This document shows, piece by piece, positions 49,101 through 62,086 of a stretch of 64,000 nt of DNA. The stretch comes from Chrysoporthe austroafricana (taxonomy: Eukaryota > Ascomycota > Sordariomycetes > Diaporthales > Cryphonectriaceae): the NCBI GenBank assembly GCA_001051155.2, contig JYIP02000002.1:2549583-2613582 (forward strand). The letters run 5' to 3'. The position numbers and the translations under genes were made by a program. Numbering within the stretch: the stretch's first letter is position 1; each line of letters starts with the position of its first letter. Under the pieces are notes generated by a model. That model made no database searches and was not told the DNA's origin. It was given only the letters and a program-made list of their open reading frames with translations.

Positions 49101-52100
49101 CTACCAGATCAAAGTGCACGGCAAATACTCAGCGGAGGACTTCGACGAGGATCTAAGAGAAGTCCTGCGACGCTGTGGCTGCAAGGGCGAGAAGATGTGC
49201 TTCATCATGGACGAGTCGAACGTCCTAGACTCCGGCTTCCTTGAGAGGATGAACACACTACTCGCCAATGCAGAAGTGCCCGGTCTGTTTGAAGGTGACG
49301 AATTTGCAGCGCTAATGACGGCTTGCAAGGAGGGAGCCCAACGCCAAGGCCTGCTTCTTGACTCTCAAGAGGAACTCTACAAGTGGTTCACATCGCAGAT
49401 TGTCAAGAATTTGCACGTTGTGTTCACCATGAACCCGCCAGAGGATGGTCTATCGTCCAAGGCCGCGACCAGTCCAGCTTTGTTCAACCGTTGCGTCCTT
49501 AATTGGTTCGGCGACTGGTCTGATCAAGCCCTGTTCCAGGTTGCTCACGAGCTTACGCACTCTGTGGATCTGGACCGCCCTAACTTTCAGGCGCCTGACA
49601 CGATTCCTGTTGCGTACCGCGCTCTCAGCTTGCCTCCCTCGCACAGAGAGACGGTTGTCAACTCGATGGTATACATCCACTACTCTCTGGCGCGCTTCAA
49701 TGAAAAGTTGCGGAGGCAACAGGGCAAAGTAACATTCCTCACCCCGCGTCACTTCCTGGACTTCGTGGCTCAATATGTCAAGTTGTACAATGAAAAGCGT
49801 GAGGACCTTGAAGAACAACAGCGCCATCTCAATGTCGGTCTTGAGAAGCTGAGAGACACCGTGGACAAAGTCCGCGATCTGCGCGAGAGTCTTGCAGAGA
49901 AGAAGGCTCAACTGGAGCAAAAGGATATTGAGGCAAATGAGAAGCTACAGCGCATGGTTGCTGACCAGCGGGAAGCTGAGCAGCGGAAGAGCACGTCTCT
50001 AGAGGTTCAAGCCGCATTGGAAAAGCAAGAGGCTGAAGTTGCGTCGAGAAAGAAGGTCGTCTTGGAAGACCTGGCGAAGGCCGAACCCGCTGTTGAGTCA
50101 GCCAAGGCCAGTGTCAGCAACATCAAGAGGCAGCACCTCACGGAAGTCCGATCCATGAACACGCCACCTGCAGGTGTCAAGCTCGCCCTGGACTCTGTCT
50201 GCACGTTGATTGGTCACAAGGTCAATGATTGGAAGGCTATTCAGGCCGTGGTGCGACGAGACGACTTCATCGCTAGCATCATCAACTTTGACAATGAAAG
50301 GCAGATGACGAAGGCGCTACGCATCAAAATGCGGAACGAATTCTTATCAAACCCCGAATTCACATTCGAGAAGGTCAACCGTGCCAGCAAGGCATGTGGT
50401 CCTCTCGTCCAGTGGGTTGAAGCCCAAGTCAATTTCGCTGAAATTCTGGATCGGGTTGGCCCACTGAGGGCGGAGGTCGACCAGCTGGAGGAACAGGCTC
50501 TACAAACGAAGGCCGAGGCCAAGGCTATCGAGAACAACATCGCTCATCTCGAGAAGAGCATTGCAACCTACAAAACTGAGTACGCTGCGCTTATCAGCGA
50601 AACCCAGGCCATCAAATCTGAGATGCAGAGGGTGCAGTTCAAGGTTGATCGATCCGTCAAGCTGCTTGACAGTCTTTCGTCCGAACGCGTTCGTTGGGAG
50701 GAGGGCAGTAAGTCTTTTGAGACACAGATCAGCACCTTGGTGGGAGATGTGCTCGTTGCTGCAGCTTTCCTCGCTTACAGCGGCCTTTACGATCAGACTT
50801 TCCGCAAGACCATGTTGGAGGATTGGCTCCACCAGTTGCATCTGTCTGGCGTCCAGTTCAAGCCACACAATCCCTTCACGGAGTATATGTCGACCGCAGA
50901 CGAGCGCTTGAAGTGGCAAGAAAACAGTCTACCGGTTGATGATCTCTGCACTGAAAACGCTATCATTCTGAAGCGTTTCAACCGCTACCCGCTGATCATC
51001 GATCCGTCTGGCAGAGTCAACGAGTTCTTGCAGAAGGAGTGCAAGGACCGCCGTTTGACTGTCACCAGCTTCCTGGACGATTCGTTCACCAAGCAGCTTG
51101 AGAGCTCGCTTCGTTTCGGCAACCCCATCCTCATTCAGGATGCAGAGCACCTTGATCCTATTCTGAACCACGTTCTCAATAAGGAGTACCAGAAGACAGG
51201 AGGTCGTGTCCTTATTCAACTTGGAAAGCAGCAGATCGATTTCTCCCCGTCGTTCAAGATCTATCTTTCCACAAGAGATCCTTCTGCGACCTTCGCACCC
51301 GATATTTGCAGCCGTACCACCTTCGTGAACTTCACGGTGACTCAGAGCAGTCTTCAGACTCAGTCACTAAACGATGCGCTCAAGTCTGAGCGGCCTGATG
51401 TTGATGAGAGACGTTCCAACCTCATCAAGCTTCAAGGCGAGTTCAAGGTTCATCTCCGACAGCTTGAGAAGCGTCTACTTCAAGCTCTCAACGAGTCGCG
51501 TGGCAATATCCTAGATGACGACAACGTCATCGAGACTTTGGAAACGCTCAAAACCGAGGCGGCCGAGATCTCGGCCAAGATGAGCAATACAGAAGGTGTT
51601 ATGGCTGAGGTTGAGCAGATCACTTTGGAGTACAATGTCATCGCCAAGTCCTGCAGTGCGGTTTTCACTGTCCTTGAGCAGCTCCACTATCTCAACCACT
51701 TTTACCAGTTTTCGCTGCAGTACTTCCTCGACATTTTCCATCGCGTACTACACAATAACCCGAACTTGGCCAAGGAAACCGACCACAAAGTACGTCGCGA
51801 CATTATTGTCAAGGACCTGTTCATCACCACCTTCAAGAGGACTGCCCTTGGTCTGCTCCAGAAAGATCGCATTACTCTTGCTATGCTGTTAGCTCAGGCG
51901 TCGCCGTACAAGATGGACAAGGACTTGATTGATATCATTCTTGACGAGAAGGTGCCGGGCAAGGATGTCTCGACTGAGCTGGATGCCAAGGATGAGGCAT
52001 TCGCTAGCGCCAGGAAGCTGCCTGCGCTGAAAGATAAGATCGACCAGCTGCCTCAGGATGAGTGGGATCGCTTCTTCTCCGAGGAACTTGCCGAGAATTG

Positions 52101-53320
52101 CGTACCGAAGATCTGGGATGATAACACTGAGCCAATTGATCAGGCTCTGTTCTCACTGCTGTTGGTCAAGCTTTTCCGCCTTGACCGCTTTGTGCCTGCG
52201 GCTGAGCGCTTCGTGGCTCTTGTCTTCGGCAATGATCTATTCGACATTGTCGAGGATCTCAAGGCTACAGTCACAGAAGTTTCCGCTACCAGACCAATTG
52301 CTTTGGTTTCGAGCCCAGGCTTCGACGCTAGCTACAAGGTCGACAGCCTTGTCGAGAGGATGCGCGTCCGGTGCACCAACATTGCCATGGGATCCAACGA
52401 AGGTCTTGCCAGTGCTGACAAGGCTGTCAGCCACGCTGCCCAAGTTGGCTCCTGGGTACTTGTCAAGAATGTCCATCTTGCACCGACTTGGCTCCAGAGT
52501 CTCGAGAAGCGCATGGAGTCGCTCAACCCCAACCCGGAGTTCAGGCTATTCCTCTCCATGGAGTCCAGCCCGAAGATCCCCGTCAACCTACTCCGCGCCT
52601 CTCGCGTACTCATGTACGAGCAGCCTGCCGGTGTGAGGGCGAATATGAAGGACTCTATGTCTTCGCTATCTACCAGGCCTGCCAAGAGCCCTGTAGAACG
52701 GCAGAGACTGTACCTCTTGCTGTCTTTCTTGCACGCTGTGGTTCAGGAGCGGTTGCGATACGCGCCGAACCTCGGATGGAAGGGCTTCTGGGAGTTCAAT
52801 GATAGTGATGTAAGTTTTATTGCCCGTTGACTCGGCTATATATGTACTAACTTTGAAACAGTACGAATGCTCTGCCTTCGTCATTGACACGTGGGTCGAG
52901 ACGGTTGCCCAGAATAGGACCAACATTGCGCCGCAGAACATTCCCTGGGATATGATCCGCTACCTCGTCACCGAGACTTACGGTGGCAAGATCGATGACG
53001 ACGGCGACTTCAAGCTCCTCAATCAACTTGTCCACTCATTCCTAACGCCTGCTGCCTACGACATTGGGCACAAACTTGTCGAAAGCGGTGATGTGGAGGG
53101 TAGTCTTGAGGTGCCCTCGGGCACTTCCATGCAGGACTTCATGAGCTGGGTCCAGAAACTCCCTGAGCGTGAGCCGCCTACATACCTGGGTCTACCTGCT
53201 AATGCCGAGAAACTTCTACTTGTCGGACTCGGCAAGAGCATGATTCAAAACTTAAGGAAGGTCTCGGACCTGTTGGATGAGAGCGAGCAAGTGATGACGG
53301 AGGCTGCACAGGCTGCATAG
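40182..53320 (+). CDS. Cytoplasmic dynein heavy chain
   Basis: Minus-end-directed microtubule motor for nuclear migration, spindle function and endosome transport. Three exons: 40182-40491, 40556-52809 (12,254 bp) and 52862-53320, giving about 4,340 aa, the normal length (N. crassa ro-1, Aspergillus nudA orthologue type). Introns of 64 and 52 bp restore GDGES+KPPLHTYT and EFNDSD+YECSAF. The tail spans roughly residues 1-1,500 and the linker 1,500-1,900. P-loops: AAA1 GPAGTGKTE near 1928, AAA2 GNSGTGKS near 2223, AAA3 GPPGSGKT near 2588 and AAA4 GVSGSGKT near 2931. AAA1 also has the Walker B-like GCFDEFNR. The stalk coiled coils (about 3180-3300 and 3400-3470) flank the microtubule-binding domain. 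AAA5, AAA6 and the C-terminal region follow. No frameshift or internal stop over 13 kb. Confidence 0.97.
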
Positions 53321-54070
53321 ATGAGCGATGTTGAATTAGGTGAATCCAGAATGAGAGCACGGATAGATAGATAAGGACGGATTGCGTCTTTTTATATGGA
53401 CTTCAGGTCTCTAGACTGTGTCGCGTTTTAGTAACGGGATTCAGGGCCCCCATTTCATAGCTTGTGTTTGGTGCAGATACCCTTCAGTCACTCTGTCAGG
53501 TCAACTTTTTTTTTTTTCTTTGTGTGATACATATTCGTTAGACATGTAGAGAAATGGACTCGGAACTATGCGTTCAACTAGCCTTCCTGCGATGATTCAC
53601 ATGGACATCAACATCGAAAGCGACTGCGTCTGCATGCTAGGTGGATGGTCTAACAAGGCGATGTAGAATTGTCTCAAAACTTTCAATTGAAGCTAAGGAG
53701 AGTACCACGCTACGGGATGAAATTTGTAATGGCATATCAAACCCAAACGCAGTCAGACAAGGGGCTGAAGGTAAAAAGAAGTAGCTACGGTGCGCCATGG
53801 AATGCTCTCTAGCGCAGCCTTCGTTAGCGATCAAGACGTACAGCTCTGTCTTCACTAGAGTTCCAGAAGTCTTTATTGAAGCATATAGTTCATTATCGTA
53901 GAAGATCGAGTTAGCCAACACTGCCAATACCTATAGTTTTCAGCAGATGCTTATTGCCTTCAACGCCTTCGTTAGGAGATCTCATCAGGTGCCCAAATAC
54001 TGTGATCAGTCATCACCAACTCATGCCCTCACTCACGGCCGTGATCAACTCAGCTAACATCTCAGTTCAT
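53321..54070. other. Convergent spacer between dynein and GMC genes
   Basis: AT-rich 3' flanks of two convergent genes, with a short GATA-repeat (about 53364) and a T12 run (53507-53518). No gene seen. Confidence 0.5.
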
Positions 54071-56401
54071 TTACTGGGCGTCCTTGATAATGTCTGCCGC
54101 CCTCTCAGCAATCGCATACACCGCCGCCTGGAGATGCGCCCCCAACAACACAGGCATGATGCCGGCGTCCACCACCCTTAGATTCGTGGTGCCGTATACT
54201 CTCAGCTCGGAGTTAACCACGCCACCGAGCTCAAGCGGCATCATTGCTGTCGTTCCCGACGGGTGGAACTCGGTGGCGATGTTCTGTTTCACCAGCTCCA
54301 GCATCCTAGCGTTCGTGCTGGCGTCGCTATCGAGCCCGGCGATGCTGGCGGAGCTGCTGCTGTTGGAGCTGCCGGGGCAGAAATACGGCTCCTGCACGAC
54401 GGGCTGGAGTTCTGCCACGGGTGCCGTTTGCACGAGCGCGCAGTTGAAAAGGAGCGCGCGCGCGAGAGCGAGGCAGTCGAAGGGCTCGGAGCAGTAGCGC
54501 GGGTCCACCAGGGGCAGGTCGAAGATGTTGGCGGACTTCGGCCGCACGGTGCCGCGGGAGAGTGGTCGCTGCATCGCTGTGGATATGGTCCCGATCGAGT
54601 CGGCCAGGATCTCGACTGCGCCCTCTGTCGGGTCGCTGAGTAGCGGAATCTGCTGCTGACGCTGCGCGAGGTAGCCCTGCCGGACAGTCGCCGGCGTGCC
54701 TGGGGGCAGCGTCTCATCAACGTTACGCTGGCTTGCGTTCTGGATCAGCTCCGCCCAGTCGTTCGCGATTTGCTGCATAGATGGGAATGCGATCGTACTG
54801 ATCAGTGGTGCCGTCAGAGGTCCTGTGCGGTTCGTATAGTATTCCTCTGTTGCCGCGTCCAGGTTGTCGGGGGAGGAGGTGACCTTGTCTGCGGTGATCA
54901 GAGAAGTAGCAGTATCTGCGGTCCTCTGTCAACACGTCCATTGTGCTAAAGGTGGATGTGAGGTAGAGCTACTTACATAAGTACTTTGGATGGTTCATGC
55001 CGTGATCTTGCATGTTAGCACCGACACCTGGAAGGTCGATTTTGACAGAGATATTAAGTGAGTCGAGAACGTCTTGAGGGCCGATACCTGAGACCTGCAA
55101 GAGCGTTGGCGAGAAGACTGCTCCCGCTGACAGGATCACCTCCTCCCTACAAGTGACGCTGACTGTGGGACCTTGAGCCGATTGTGCAAACTACTCACGA
55201 GTAAGCGCTCTGTGCTTCATGATGATCGGTTTCGGAAACGGGAGGGGTGGAATAACTTCACATACCTCCACTCCGACAGCTGTTTGTGATATACCATCTG
55301 AAGCTTGCTCGAGGAGAATCCTCGTCACCATTTGCTCAGTCGCGACATGCAAATTCGGGCGATTTATCACTGGATCGAGGTATGCCACTCGACTGTCACA
55401 ACGCGATTGGTTCTGAGCGGACATGCCCGAAGGATTGATGAATGCGCCACCTCCAGTACCGTTGTTAGGTTCCGGGAGGCCAGGCACTCCCAGCTGCTCT
55501 ATACCCTGTAGGAAGTTGCCTGTATTTTGTCAGCGAACTACGCTAGCGCATTGTTTCTAAAGGCTCTTGCGTGTGCCATACCGGACTGCGAGTACAAGAA
55601 ATGTGGGTAGGTGACTTGCACCGGGCCCGTCTCGCCGTGAATGTCGATCTCGGGCTCTATGCCGAAGTCCTGGGCGGTCGTGGCATCGACGTCCACGACG
55701 AAAGTCTCGCTCTGTTCTCATATCCAGTGTCAGCGAAGCGTTCTGAGTTGCGGAACGTCGTTGTCACAGACCTTTTCAAAGTACGGCAGGAGATCCGTCC
55801 ACGCCCAGCCATAACTGGGGGCGTCGGATCCGTTGTTGTTCAGATTGTCCCATGCGTCGTAGTCTTGCGCAGACCCGCGAGTCCAGACCATCCCATTCAG
55901 TATCGTTCCGCCTCCGACGACTTTACCTTGATTGAAAGTGACAGCTTGACCATTGAGGTACTCCTGCCCTACAGTCTGGAGGTTCCAGTCGTAGTTGGTG
56001 TTGAGATCTGCGCCGACCTCAGAAGGCACCATAACGGTGTAGCCTTCCGTGTCTCTGTTATATTATTAGGATATTATAGTTAGGAGCTTCGACTAATTAC
56101 TACTTACAAAACTCCGGCTTCGAGCACTAGAACGGAAACTATGCGAAAGTCAATACCCATCATGAAGCAAAAGGGGGACAACAACGAAGGACTGACCATC
56201 AGCGTCCTCGGTCAGCCTATTTGCAACAACAAGCCCGGAGGGTCCACCACCGACTACGATGTAGTCATAATGATTGCGAAGCGAGCCGTTAAGTGCGTTG
56301 GGCGGTAGATATAAACAATTTGAGAGCGGGAGTATGAAAGCAGAAATCGCTGTGCACAAATTTGACAGACTAAGATGCCTCATCTTGGAAGCAAACATCA
56401 A
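54071..56401 (-). CDS. Secreted GMC (glucose-methanol-choline) FAD oxidoreductase
   Basis: Exons: 56401-56197, 56138-56108, 56054-55772, 55711-55582, 55519-about 55199, then up to 54977, and 54915-54071. Intron joins give TEDAD+[11 protein letters not shown]+DTEGYTV, PYFEK+SETFVVD, YSQS+GNFLQG and HPKYL+YTATSL. FAD motif VVGGGPSG near residue 50; [15 protein letters not shown] is the GMC signature 1; signature 2 is [21 protein letters not shown]. The catalytic His lies in FHPSGTTAM, the second active-site His in [12 protein letters not shown] signal peptide begins at ATG 56401 or 56383. The exon 5/6 junction is unresolved: the best donor (GTGAGT at 55198) and nearest good acceptor (TTGTAG, 55147) shift the frame, while other pairs keep it but are weak. 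It is either a non-obvious intron or a damaged gene. Substrate unknown; aryl-alcohol-oxidase-like or choline-dehydrogenase-like enzymes are candidates. Confidence 0.85.
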
Positions 56402-57480
56402 TCTGTCTCAAGGTAGGACTTTAACGATAGTTGAAACAAGATCAGAGCAGAGAAGCAGAAGAACGAGCGTAGTGGCCCCGATTTGGGTCGCGGCAAAGGC
56501 GAGCTATAGAAAATGAGGGACAAGGTCGAATAGACCTAAATAAATGAGCGTGATTGTGAATGAGCAAGCGGACAGAGATCCACGGAAATGAAGAGCGAGT
56601 GACTGAAGAAAGAAAGAAAGAAAGACAATAAAAAAAAAAATAGACAGCAAAGGGAAATGCCTCAAGTTTTACAATTGCAAAGTCGAAAGTTCAAGACTTG
56701 GAAGTGGTTCTCTATGATGTATGTGATAGTAGCCTTGTGGACCTTGGAGGAGACCATTCGCGCCGATAATACAAGCCCATTGGCCAGCCTAGCGCGCCGG
56801 CCCAGTCGATCACCATCTCTTGTCTTTGCTCGCCGACCAGGGGAATCCCGTCAGATCTCAGCTGTACTGCAACTTCCGAGTTATCCGCAAACTTCTTCGC
56901 TCTATTTCGCACGGGAGAACTTGAGGGCTCTGACCGTGCCTCAACAGCGATTAGTTGGTGCTCGTCTCACAGATGCTGACCTGCATGCCGGGCCCGAGAA
57001 GAAGCAAGTCACGTCCGAAGCCTCGCGTTATTTTGGGGGTCGTGTAATTTGCTGTTTGCATTGCAGTTCGTATTCACGAGGCTCACTGCTTCTTCCGGCC
57101 AGCTGAGGTCCTCTGCATCCATGTTGTGTGACATGAAGGGCAATATAGACCAATAACGGGCAGACAGCGTACATGCAACCACCTGCAGCTGCAGATTAAT
57201 ACCGATATCCGGGGAATTTCTGGACTCCCCCAAGCCGCTGGGCTGTACTGCACCTATGCAGCAGGTCGGCAACTCGTTTCAGACCGGAACATTCGATATG
57301 TGAAGATTGCGGTGGGCTTATGTCTCATGAGCTCCGTTCCTGACATGAGTCGCTGCCACGTACATGCTGCCGCAGCAGCTGAGGCTCATGTGGAACGTGG
57401 AGCTGCTCCCAGCAGCACGGGCGGCCCCGGAAGACAGTCTCAATGTCCAAACATCAGCGGTTCAAGGACGACAGATGCGC
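56402..57480. other. Spacer between GMC and phosphopantetheinyl transferase genes
   Basis: Upstream region of the GMC gene. It holds a purine-rich tract and GAAA microsatellite. A 149-codon plus-strand frame (56657-57106) has no motif and poor codon bias. Confidence 0.5.
56605..56640. repeat. GAAA microsatellite followed by A10 run
   Basis: GAAGAAAGAAAGAAAGAAAG followed by ACAAT and a run of A. Confidence 0.8.
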
Positions 57481-58225
57481 TCATGTCTCAGCTCCGGCCG
57501 CGAGGCAGACGGCTGTTGCGTAATCGCCATCATGACTGATGCTGACCAGAGCCTCCTGGTCCTCATCCTTGTCCCTGATGATAGCGACTGGAGCCCCTTT
57601 CCTGTCTGGGTGCACCGAGGCTTGACTCCCGATGGTGATGTCGTGCCAAGTGAGCGCCCTGTGCGGATGGGCCTTGATGACGGCCTCCTTTGCGGCGAAT
57701 CTGGGGACATAAAATTCAGTCATCGTAGCAGAAGTAAGATGCCATGGCTTGTAGTTGAGAGACAGAGCTCTTTTTCGAACCTAGAGGGAAGAAGCACTCG
57801 TACCTGCCTGCCATAAATGTAGCAGCGACCTGGAGGTCGTGGACGTTGGGGTCAGGGGAGTCTAGACCATACGCCGTCTCGTCCGTCGCGGGCGCTTGCG
57901 GATTGACAACATATTGCGAGGCACAATTACGATTGTTATGAACCGCGAGGTCTGGTGTGGTTTTACTTGCGAGAAGTCGCTGGACCTTGTGGTGTCGTCT
58001 TTCATCTTCGTTCAGGATCCTCTCGATGAACCGGGTTCCCTTGGTTGAATCCAGGATACGCCGAATTCTGACGACATGACAAATGTCTGTACCCATGTTC
58101 AGGTTCCATGGGAACCTTCTCAAGGTTCTAGGTGTTGCCATATGTCTCGAGGCTCGCCGTTGTAGGAGTGGTCGTCGTCGTGTAGGTCTGGCATGAGTAG
58201 CGCAGCGGAAGTAAGACAGGATCAT
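57481..58225 (-). CDS. ppt2: Mitochondrial-type holo-ACP synthase (4'-phosphopantetheinyl transferase, AcpS/Ppt2 family)
   Basis: Transfers phosphopantetheine from CoA to a serine of the mitochondrial acyl carrier protein, needed for lipoic acid synthesis and complex I. Two exons, 58225-57804 and 57700-57481, with a 103-bp intron (GTACGA...CCCCAG) joining MAGR to FAAKEAVIKA; product 213 aa. The N-terminal 35 residues are Arg-rich with few acids (ARPTRRRPLLQRRASRH), like a mitochondrial presequence. The AcpS core follows: MGTDICHVVRI with the Mg-binding D47, RFIERILNEDE, and RFAAKEA with E146. The end VSISHDGDYATAVCLA is typical. An insert of about 40 residues between the first and second motif is common in fungi. 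The standalone architecture excludes the copy fused to fatty acid synthase alpha. Confidence 0.88.
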
Positions 58226-58745
58226 CGTTTGGACGCCGGCTGCTTACATAATCAAACCTTAGTGCAGAGGCATAAACGTCCAAGTCACGAAGATTCATAT
58301 CCTGATCGGTACAGACCAGAAGATGGCGGCAACATCGAAGAAAGGCAAATTTTATTGTCCAATCTTGGCTCAATGAAACGCCAACAAGATAGAATTTTTT
58401 GGCCCCCGTCCGACAACACATAATTTTCAGACCGCCGCCCTCTCCATACCCGGATGAGACCTGATTATTCCAAGCTTCGAGTCGTCGATGTTCTCGGGCA
58501 GACATGTGCCCAAAAGTGGCGTTTAATTTCCGGTTCCCATACTCACTCACCTTTAGAATCCCCTTCGAAACACTCTTCGTCTCCAATCATGTCTGGCCTA
58601 GCGCCGCCGTGCAGCTGACACCAATATTGCTGCTCACGAGCGGCAACATCATACAGGACGAACCTGACCAACTACCGGCCGACCTCAAGCTCCTCGCGTC
58701 CATCATTGGATTGGGCCCTGTAACCGACAATGATGCATGCTTGGC
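58226..58745. other. Spacer between PPTase and DUF1774 genes
   Basis: About 520 bp between two minus-strand genes, serving as the promoter of the PPTase gene and 3' flank of the DUF1774 gene. No further gene seen. Confidence 0.5.
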
Positions 58746-59743
58746 TTAATTGTCGGCCAACAGCGGAGCACGCTCGGCATCAGCAGCATCCTGATTCCTC
58801 TTGCCCCAGCCCAGCTCACGGCCAGTCCAGGCCGCGATGGCAACGATGAAGGACAAGCTGAAGAGGAGGGCCAGGATGACAAACGCGAAGATCCATTGGA
58901 GCGCAATGATCTGGCGCTGGAACTGGGCGGCTCCCAAAGAGGCGGCAAGGACGCTAAGCCAGAAGCCCATCGTGTAGTCCTTGTAGACGACAATGAAGAA
59001 GAGACCATAGGCGAGAATGGACCAGACGAAGATGTTGGCGAAGATCCTGGCGACCAAGCTGTTCTCGTGAGGCACCATGATGGCGCCGTTCCAGTATATG
59101 GCGACGAACGTCCACGCCGTTGGGCCCGAGACCACGGGAGCGTGGATGAAGCGCGGGTAGGCATGGTGGCGGAAGGCGAGGGACGAGAGGTTGAAGAAGT
59201 TAATGATGAGAATGACCTCGGCCCACACGAAGTGGCCCCGCACGAAGAGCATGACGAAGGCGAAGTGGAGTAGGTTGTTCAGGATAAAGTGTGAGCCGCA
59301 GGCGCAGGCAGCGTTGACCTTTTCGACATCGCTCGAGAACAGGTGGAAGATATAGCCGAGCTGCAGTATGAAGAGGACAATGCTGGTAGACCTGTTAGCA
59401 AGGGGCCATATCCGGGATCACAGGCAGTGATAACTCACAAGTATGCATCCACGAGCACGAAGTTGAGGGTGAAGCCAGACGGGTGCAGGAAATTCTGACC
59501 CTCAATAGTCCGGCCATGCTCGACGTCGTCCGCGGGCGAGGCGACAGAGTAGTAGACCGATACGACGACCGAGAGAGCCCATGTGAGCAAGGTCAAGACC
59601 TTGTACGTAATGACAGTGGCAGGGCTATGAGATTCCCTCTTGGAGAAGGGGTTTACTGGCGCGGCAGAGTTAGCCTCATCGTGCCAGCGAGCGTCCTGGG
59701 GGGGGGGGTCGCAGAATGGCATACTCCGGTTGAAGCGATCCAT
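58746..59743 (-). CDS. DUF1774 multi-pass membrane protein
   Basis: Two exons, 59743-59439 and 59391-58746, with a 47-bp intron (GTGAGT...CTAACAG) joining FVLVDAYL to STSIVLFILQLGY; product 316 aa. It starts with a hydrophilic region ending NPFSKRESHSPATVITYK, a motif of the fungal DUF1774 family. About eight hydrophobic segments follow, e.g. VLTLLTWALSVVVSVYY, SIVLFILQLGYIFHLF, VILIINFFNLSSLAF, IFANIFVWSILAYGLFF and WIFAFVILALLFSLSFIV. A short acidic tail (AERAPLLADN) resembles a dileucine sorting signal. Known only as a fungal membrane family of unknown function. The poly-C context near the start (G9 run at 59699-59707) could hide a small sequence error in the first exon. Confidence 0.85.
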
Positions 59744-62086
59744 CCTGGTCTTGGGCGTCAGCGATGAAGACCAGAGTGACTATCAGGAGGTTGTTCGCAG
59801 CGGTCCGTCGCCGAGGCGAAAGGTCAAATACGCAAGGCGGACAAGGTTCCGAGATCTTGGTCCGAGCCCTTATGAGATGAAGCAATAAGGATGGATCAGT
59901 GGGTGTCTGTAGGATGGATGTCGTAGAATATTTGCGGGGAAGCCTGCAGCTCCCACAAGTGGCACGTAGAACAGTCCGACGGAGGGAAGGCGAGAGGGAA
60001 GGAGGAACAGAGGACCAGGTGATTGGCGCTTACGGATCTTAAAAGGAGACGGATACTAGGACAGATGAGACGCGTCGTGGCCCGCCACCTGCCTGGTCCT
60101 GCTCGCTGTACTGTACGGAGCTGTGTGTCCTGGAGCATGTCTAGCACTGCCGTGTCTCATCCTGGCCGTTTCCACCGTAGCTTGCAGCACCACTCACGTA
60201 AGTACTATGTATGCGGCAGGGCAGAAACCCTTACCGCTTTCATGCAGACACAAAGGAGCAACAAAATAATACTGGGGAGGGAGATTGGCCTATCAGATGA
60301 GCTACCCAGGTGGTCTGCGGAAGACGGTGGACGAGGAGGCAGTCTCTTGTCAGACGGGAACACGCCAGCAATGACTGGCTTGCGTCATCTGGCCCAGTGG
60401 ACGCCGCCATATATCGTGAGATTGCCCTGCCGGATGCCATCAACATCCGACTCGCCCTCAGGCCTCGCCGTGCACGCCAGGATGTCCTGATGCTTTTCCC
60501 CCCGGAGCGACAGGTGCTGCCCTCAGGTTGATGCCGGCGTGCAGGCACCGTGCAGGCATCGTACAGCACGGCAGCAGGCATCAGAGTTCGGGGCAGGGGT
60601 CAGGGGAGCTTGGGCGAACGGGTGACGTAGCACCAGCGGGCTAGTGGGTCCCCTGACCACCCGGGGATCCACCTTCCCCGCCATTGTGGCTTGACAGATC
60701 CACCGCTGATCCACATCCGTGGATTCCACCAGCAACGGTCTGGCCAGCCGTGCCAGCACGCCGTCTGGCCGTCTCAACCGTCACAGCCGGCCCCCCCAGC
60801 GTACTCCATAAATTTTTGTTCAACAACCTCAAGTCGATTTTGCTCAGGACCGTCCTAGCCAATCGATTCGGCATGCCGACGGGTGCGACTGCCACAGGAC
60901 ACGAGCTGATAATGTGCTAGATATTAAATAGTCGACTCGTCACCCTGGACAGCCAATGGCACGAAGAGCAACCGGCCAGGTCTGCTTCCGCATCTCGATC
61001 ATCAGCGGCGCCTTGGGGGTATTGGCTCCTGAAACCCGCCACAGCTCCTGCAGGTCGATCAGCTGCTTGTGAGCCATCTCGCACAGGCCTGGCCGATCTT
61101 TACCTGCGGGCCAACCACACCTTTCACATCTCGGCATCTTGCGGTGACATGCTCGGCGCGCGGCTGCATTGCAGATGCTACGGCTGGAACATCACAAAAC
61201 CACTGAATTCGACCCAGATTTCTCTGCCTGATCGCCTGCAATAAAAATTCAGAAACAGGAAGCCGAGCCGGCGCATTGGAGCCTTTCGGGAGACACCCCT
61301 TCCCGCTCCCTTGTCCTTGGGGGCTGCAACCCGGCATACAACTCTCCCTTACCCACGGACAGCCACTAATTATCGCTGGCACCTTTAGCGGCTACTTACC
61401 TATATGAAGAAAGTAGATCCGTGCGTGGTCGTCAATCTGCAGCGTGGTCTGTTTTCGATTTCTCGCCGAGAAGAGTCAGCTTTGCGAGGCTGTGTGGACT
61501 ATGTAGACATGTCTCCTCATCGCAACAGACCGGCCTTGACCTTGAAGGGCATGAAAAGGGCTATTTTTGGCTAGGTAGTAGGGTGACATTCATGCCGCCT
61601 GCACCATTTCTCCGACAGATCCTCACGGCAGCTTGTTGTCGCATCCACCCCAGTTGCAAGTGTAATTTGTAGTGCTATTGTGCTTATGTTATATCGAAGG
61701 ACATTGCTTCTGGGGCAGCCTGTAGGACGCTCACCTACTGGAAAAGCTAGGTAATAAAGAGCACGACGGGGTATAGGTTCCTCGGGATTTGTGTGTCTAT
61801 ACCTGGGTGGAAAGCCACTCGTGTAGACGACAAGAACTACTTCTACCATCAAGCTCGGTGACTTGGTCGATAGGACGAGACAAGGGTTGTGAAGTATTGC
61901 TTCTCCCAGGATGTCGGCAAATTCAGTCTTCAGGTATGATTCCAGGCAAGTAAGTGCAGCACACCGGCTCAACGGAGGTGCGGTGGACGGTCACGCCCTT
62001 CAGATCGCCAGATAATTGGGAAAGCGACACGGTCGGGTATGTGAGATTTGGCAATAACACATCAGACATGTTCTTTACTTGATTCT
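59744..62086. other. Gene-poor 2.3-kb stretch
   Basis: Between two minus-strand genes: promoter of the DUF1774 gene and 3' flank of the acetylglutamate synthase gene. No frame shows a recognisable domain; antisense-like frames near 60.2-60.9 kb are short and unconvincing. Confidence 0.5.

Noticed and set aside
53637..57106. Additional short plus- or minus-strand frames around the GMC gene
   Set aside because: They overlap GMC exons or AT-rich flanks and lack any motif or codon bias.
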